From the NCBI RefSeq assembly GCF_030064675.1, contig NZ_CP116413.1, positions 7,779,501 through 7,843,500 of the forward strand: 64,000 nucleotides of DNA, given 5' to 3'. A program made the translations under genes and the position numbers. Below, piece after piece: positions 61,830 through 64,000 of this stretch. The notes below the pieces were generated by a model, which worked only from the letters and a program-made list of their open reading frames with translations, was not told where the DNA came from and did no database searches. The DNA comes from Crossiella sp. CA-258035. Its GTDB lineage: Bacteria > Actinomycetota > Actinomycetes > Mycobacteriales > Pseudonocardiaceae. How positions within the stretch are numbered: the stretch's first letter is position 1; the number at the start of each line of letters is the position of its first letter.

Positions 61830-64000
61830 TCACCTCCCCTCGCGCACTCGTCCGAACAGGGGCAACGCCCCGGTGGCCACGGTGTGCAGCGCGAGCAGCA
61901 CACCCGCCGATCCGGTGGCGAGATCGTGGGACAGCCGCAGCAGCGCGTCGCCGGGGAAGGCCAGGCCGCCGCCGTGCGGCACCGCGTGCCAGGCCAGCCT
62001 GCTGACGTGCCGGTGCAGCGCGGCGTCCAGCTGGCCTGCGTCGACCTCGGGCAGGCCGCGCAGCGCGGCGAGCGCGCAGACCAGCCCGGCCCGGCCGGTG
62101 AACAGCCCGCTGTGCACGGTGAACTCGGCTTCCAGCGCCCTGCGCACCGAGGGCAGCGCGCCGAGGAACACCGGGTCCGGCCGCCGCCGCAGCAGCTCGG
62201 CCATGGCGATGGCGATCCCCGCGGTGCCCGCGGCCAGGTAGGGCAGCAGCTTGCGGCCCGCGCGCACGTGCAGCGCGCCGGCGGCGGTCAGCTCGGCGTG
62301 CTGGAGGTCCCGGTGCAGTGCGGTGCCCGCCGCGTCCAGCAGCCGGTCCGGGCCACCCTCGGCGTGCGCGTGGCTGAGGAACAGCGCCGCGCCCGCGCCG
62401 CCGCGGCTGAGCCCGGGCAGTCCGAACGGGACCGCCTCCACCCCGGCGAGCACCCGGCCCGCCACCCGGTCGGCGAGGTCGAGACCCCATTCGGTGAGCC
62501 AGCTCCGGCCGACCGTGCGCCCCAGGTGCAGCAGGGTCAGCCCGATGCCGGAGAGACCCTCGTACAGGTCGGCGCCCGCGCAGGCCTCGGTGCTCGCGGC
62601 GGCCCGCTCGATGAGCTCCAGCGCGGTCCCGGTGTGCCCGAACTCGGCCAGCACCAGCGCGATGCCGTGCCGTCCGGCGAACAGGCCGGGCCGGCCCGCG
62701 CCGCGCCGGATCAGCGCGCGCAGCAGCCAGTCCTCGAACTCGGGGAAGCGCCCGCAACCGCTGGTGTGCAAGGCGTGCAGCACCCCAGCCGCGCCGTGCG
62801 CCAGGCCGAGCCCGTCCTCGGCGAATTGGGCGATGTCGCCGGGGAAGAGCCGGTCGCTGCGCTGCGGGGTGGCCGAGGCCAGGATCGCCGCGGTGATCTG
62901 CTCGCGCAGCCGGTCCAGGTCGGCCGGTCCGGTCGGGAACATCGGCGGCACCGCCTCCGCGTCCGCCACCGGCGGCGGCACCGAGCCCGCGCAGAGCCGG
63001 TCGAGGATGGGCCGCACGTACTCCGGCGGCACCGGGAACCGGGCCAGCACCGCCGCGCACAGCGAGCGGACCTTGCCGGGCGCCAAGGCGCACAACGAGT
63101 TCAGCGGCAGGAACAGCGCGAGCCGGAGCGCGGCCAGCGCGTAGTGGTCCACGTCGAAGCCGCCGACGCCGGGCGGCGCGGTGTAGCCGGGCGCGCCCAG
63201 CGGCGGCCGGGTCGCCGCGCCCACCGGTGCGGCCAGCTCGAAGTCCAGCAGGGTGACCCGGCCGTCCGGGCCGACCATCACGTTGTTCGGGTGCAGGTCG
63301 CCGAAGACCACGCCGCGCTCGTGCAGCGCGGCCATCGCGGCGGTGACCTTCTCCACGACCTCCAGCGCCCACCGGGTGTACCCGGCCACCTCGGCCTCGT
63401 CCGCGGCCGCCCCGGCCAGCGGGTAGCGGCGGACCAGCTCGGTGGCCAGCGGCACGCCCTCGACGTGGCTGAGCGCGAGGAACTCGTGCTCCCAGCAGCG
63501 GAACCGGCCCAGCACCTCGGGCACGCCGGGCGCGCCGGCCAGCAGGGTGAGCATGTCGTGCTCGTTGGCCAGCCGGTGCACCGCGTCGTGGCCGTCGGTG
63601 TCCAGCCCGGCGTGCGGACGGGCCTCCTTGAGCACCACGGTGCGCCCGGTCTCGGGCTCCTCGGCCAGGTAGACCCCGCCCGCGTTGGAGAAGTGCAGCG
63701 GGCGCAGCACCCGGTAGGGCAGCGCGGCCCTGGCCCGGCGGCGGGCCAGGTGCGGTCGCAGCACCTCCGGGATGGCCACCCAGTCCGGCGGGCTGAACCG
63801 GGGGCCGCGCTCATCCGGCACCAGGTTGCCCTCGGGGTCGGCCAGCGCCGGCACCAGCTCGCCGCGCGCGGACTGGCAGTACCGCTCGGTGAAGGCGCCG
63901 TAGCGCACGTAGAGCGGGCCCTCGCCGAAGCGCAGGTCGTTGAGGATGTACGGGCCGGGCCGCCCGGCCAGCCGGGGGCCGAGCCTGCGCAGCTGGCGGG
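61830..64000 (-). CDS. lanKC: class III lanthipeptide synthetase LanKC, 5'-truncated
   Basis: About 723 residues visible; the frame is open past the window end, where PGPYILNDLRFGEGPLYVRYGAF belongs to the N-terminal lyase domain. The kinase domain spans about 63720-63050: VVLKEARPH (Lys near 63628), catalytic VFGDLHPNN (Asp near 63298) and LLDFELA (metal Asp near 63244). A LanC-like domain (about 62850-61850) has repeated (S/A)GxAG turns such as HGAAGVLHALH and GTAGIAIAMAEL but none of the Cys/Cys/His zinc ligands, which distinguishes class III from class IV. It phosphorylates, eliminates and cyclises the adjacent precursor. Confidence 0.92.
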   Translation of the reverse strand, partial: RQLRRLGPRLAGRPGPYILNDLRFGEGPLYVRYGAFTERYCQSARGELVPALADPEGNLVPDERGPRFSPPDWVAIPEVLRPHLARRRARAALPYRVLRPLHFSNAGGVYLAEEPETGRTVVLKEARPHAGLDTDGHDAVHRLANEHDMLTLLAGAPGVPEVLGRFRCWEHEFLALSHVEGVPLATELVRRYPLAGAAADEAEVAGYTRWALEVVEKVTAAMAALHERGVVFGDLHPNNVMVGPDGRVTLLDFELAAPVGAATRPPLGAPGYTAPPGVGGFDVDHYALAALRLALFLPLNSLCALAPGKVRSLCAAVLARFPVPPEYVRPILDRLCAGSVPPPVADAEAVPPMFPTGPADLDRLREQITAAILASATPQRSDRLFPGDIAQFAEDGLGLAHGAAGVLHALHTSGCGRFPEFEDWLLRALIRRGAGRPGLFAGRHGIALVLAEFGHTGTALELIERAAASTEACAGADLYEGLSGIGLTLLHLGRTVGRSWLTEWGLDLADRVAGRVLAGVEAVPFGLPGLSRGGAGAALFLSHAHAEGGPDRLLDAAGTALHRDLQHAELTAAGALHVRAGRKLLPYLAAGTAGIAIAMAELLRRRPDPVFLGALPSVRRALEAEFTVHSGLFTGRAGLVCALAALRGLPEVDAGQLDAALHRHVSRLAWHAVPHGGGLAFPGDALLRLSHDLATGSAGVLLALHTVATGALPLFGRVREGR

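Noticed and set aside
61717-63372. 551-codon minus-strand frame ending at the precursor stop
   Set aside because: Only its last 34 codons (the precursor) are real; the rest is an out-of-frame reading of LanKC.

Overview
The window is GC-rich (roughly 70 percent or more), densely packed actinomycete DNA. Gene content (ethylmalonyl-CoA pathway, NucS, F420-type LLM oxidoreductase, DUF2550, tandem DPC lipoproteins, class III lanthipeptide synthetase) and the many GTG starts point to a filamentous actinobacterium, most likely of the Pseudonocardiales; the genus cannot be fixed from sequence alone. No tRNA, rRNA, CRISPR array, transposase or integrase was seen.

Layout. 1-5 kb: the 3' part of crotonyl-CoA carboxylase/reductase, a 765-residue DivIVA/Scy-like coiled-coil protein, an HxlR regulator divergent from a SnoaL-like protein, and a hydrolase. 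5-9.5 kb: a kinase-GNAT-GNAT triple fusion, small zinc-ribbon and DUF4262 proteins, and an LLM oxidoreductase behind a MerR-type promoter. 9.5-18 kb: a GH28 enzyme with a LacI-type operator, a two-module 3-hydroxybutyryl-CoA dehydrogenase, a DUF3558-like lipoprotein and a complete dhaKLM operon. 18-29 kb: an iron-box-controlled siderophore-binding lipoprotein, an aldehyde dehydrogenase, a second DUF3558-like lipoprotein, a 716-bp gene-free stretch with two perfect DnaA boxes, a sodium:solute symporter with a small partner, nucS, an amino-acid permease and a Nudix hydrolase. 29-35.6 kb: an ECHDC3-like protein, a flavin monooxygenase divergent from TetR, a GlxA-type regulator, an isochorismatase-like hydrolase and B12-dependent ethylmalonyl-CoA mutase.

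35.8-56 kb is the conserved actinobacterial block known from Mycobacterium tuberculosis (rpmE-prfA-prmC-Sua5-wecA-atp operon-DUF2550-cobalamin adenosyltransferase-murA), here on the minus strand. It is broken in several places by other genes. A sigma-region-2 fusion gene on the opposite strand separates atpD from atpC, with a strong hairpin right after atpD. A secreted HAF-repeat protein gene separates prfA from prmC. An acyltransferase, a cyclase-family enzyme and a polysaccharide deacetylase lie among prmC, tsaC and wecA.

56-64 kb, where rho would be expected upstream of rpmE, is accessory: a FabF-like ketosynthase, an 876-residue acyl-adenylating ligase/aldehyde dehydrogenase fusion behind a long palindrome, about 1 kb of gene-free DNA, and the 3' end of a class III lanthipeptide operon. 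That operon consists of LanKC and a 34-residue precursor with a single labionin-type S-x2-S-x3-C motif, followed by its own terminator.

Metabolically, ccr, the 3-hydroxybutyryl-CoA dehydrogenase, ecm and the cobalamin adenosyltransferase fit one route: acetyl-CoA assimilation and ethylmalonyl/methylmalonyl-CoA supply with the adenosyl-B12 cofactor of the mutase. Here they are scattered over 37 kb rather than clustered.
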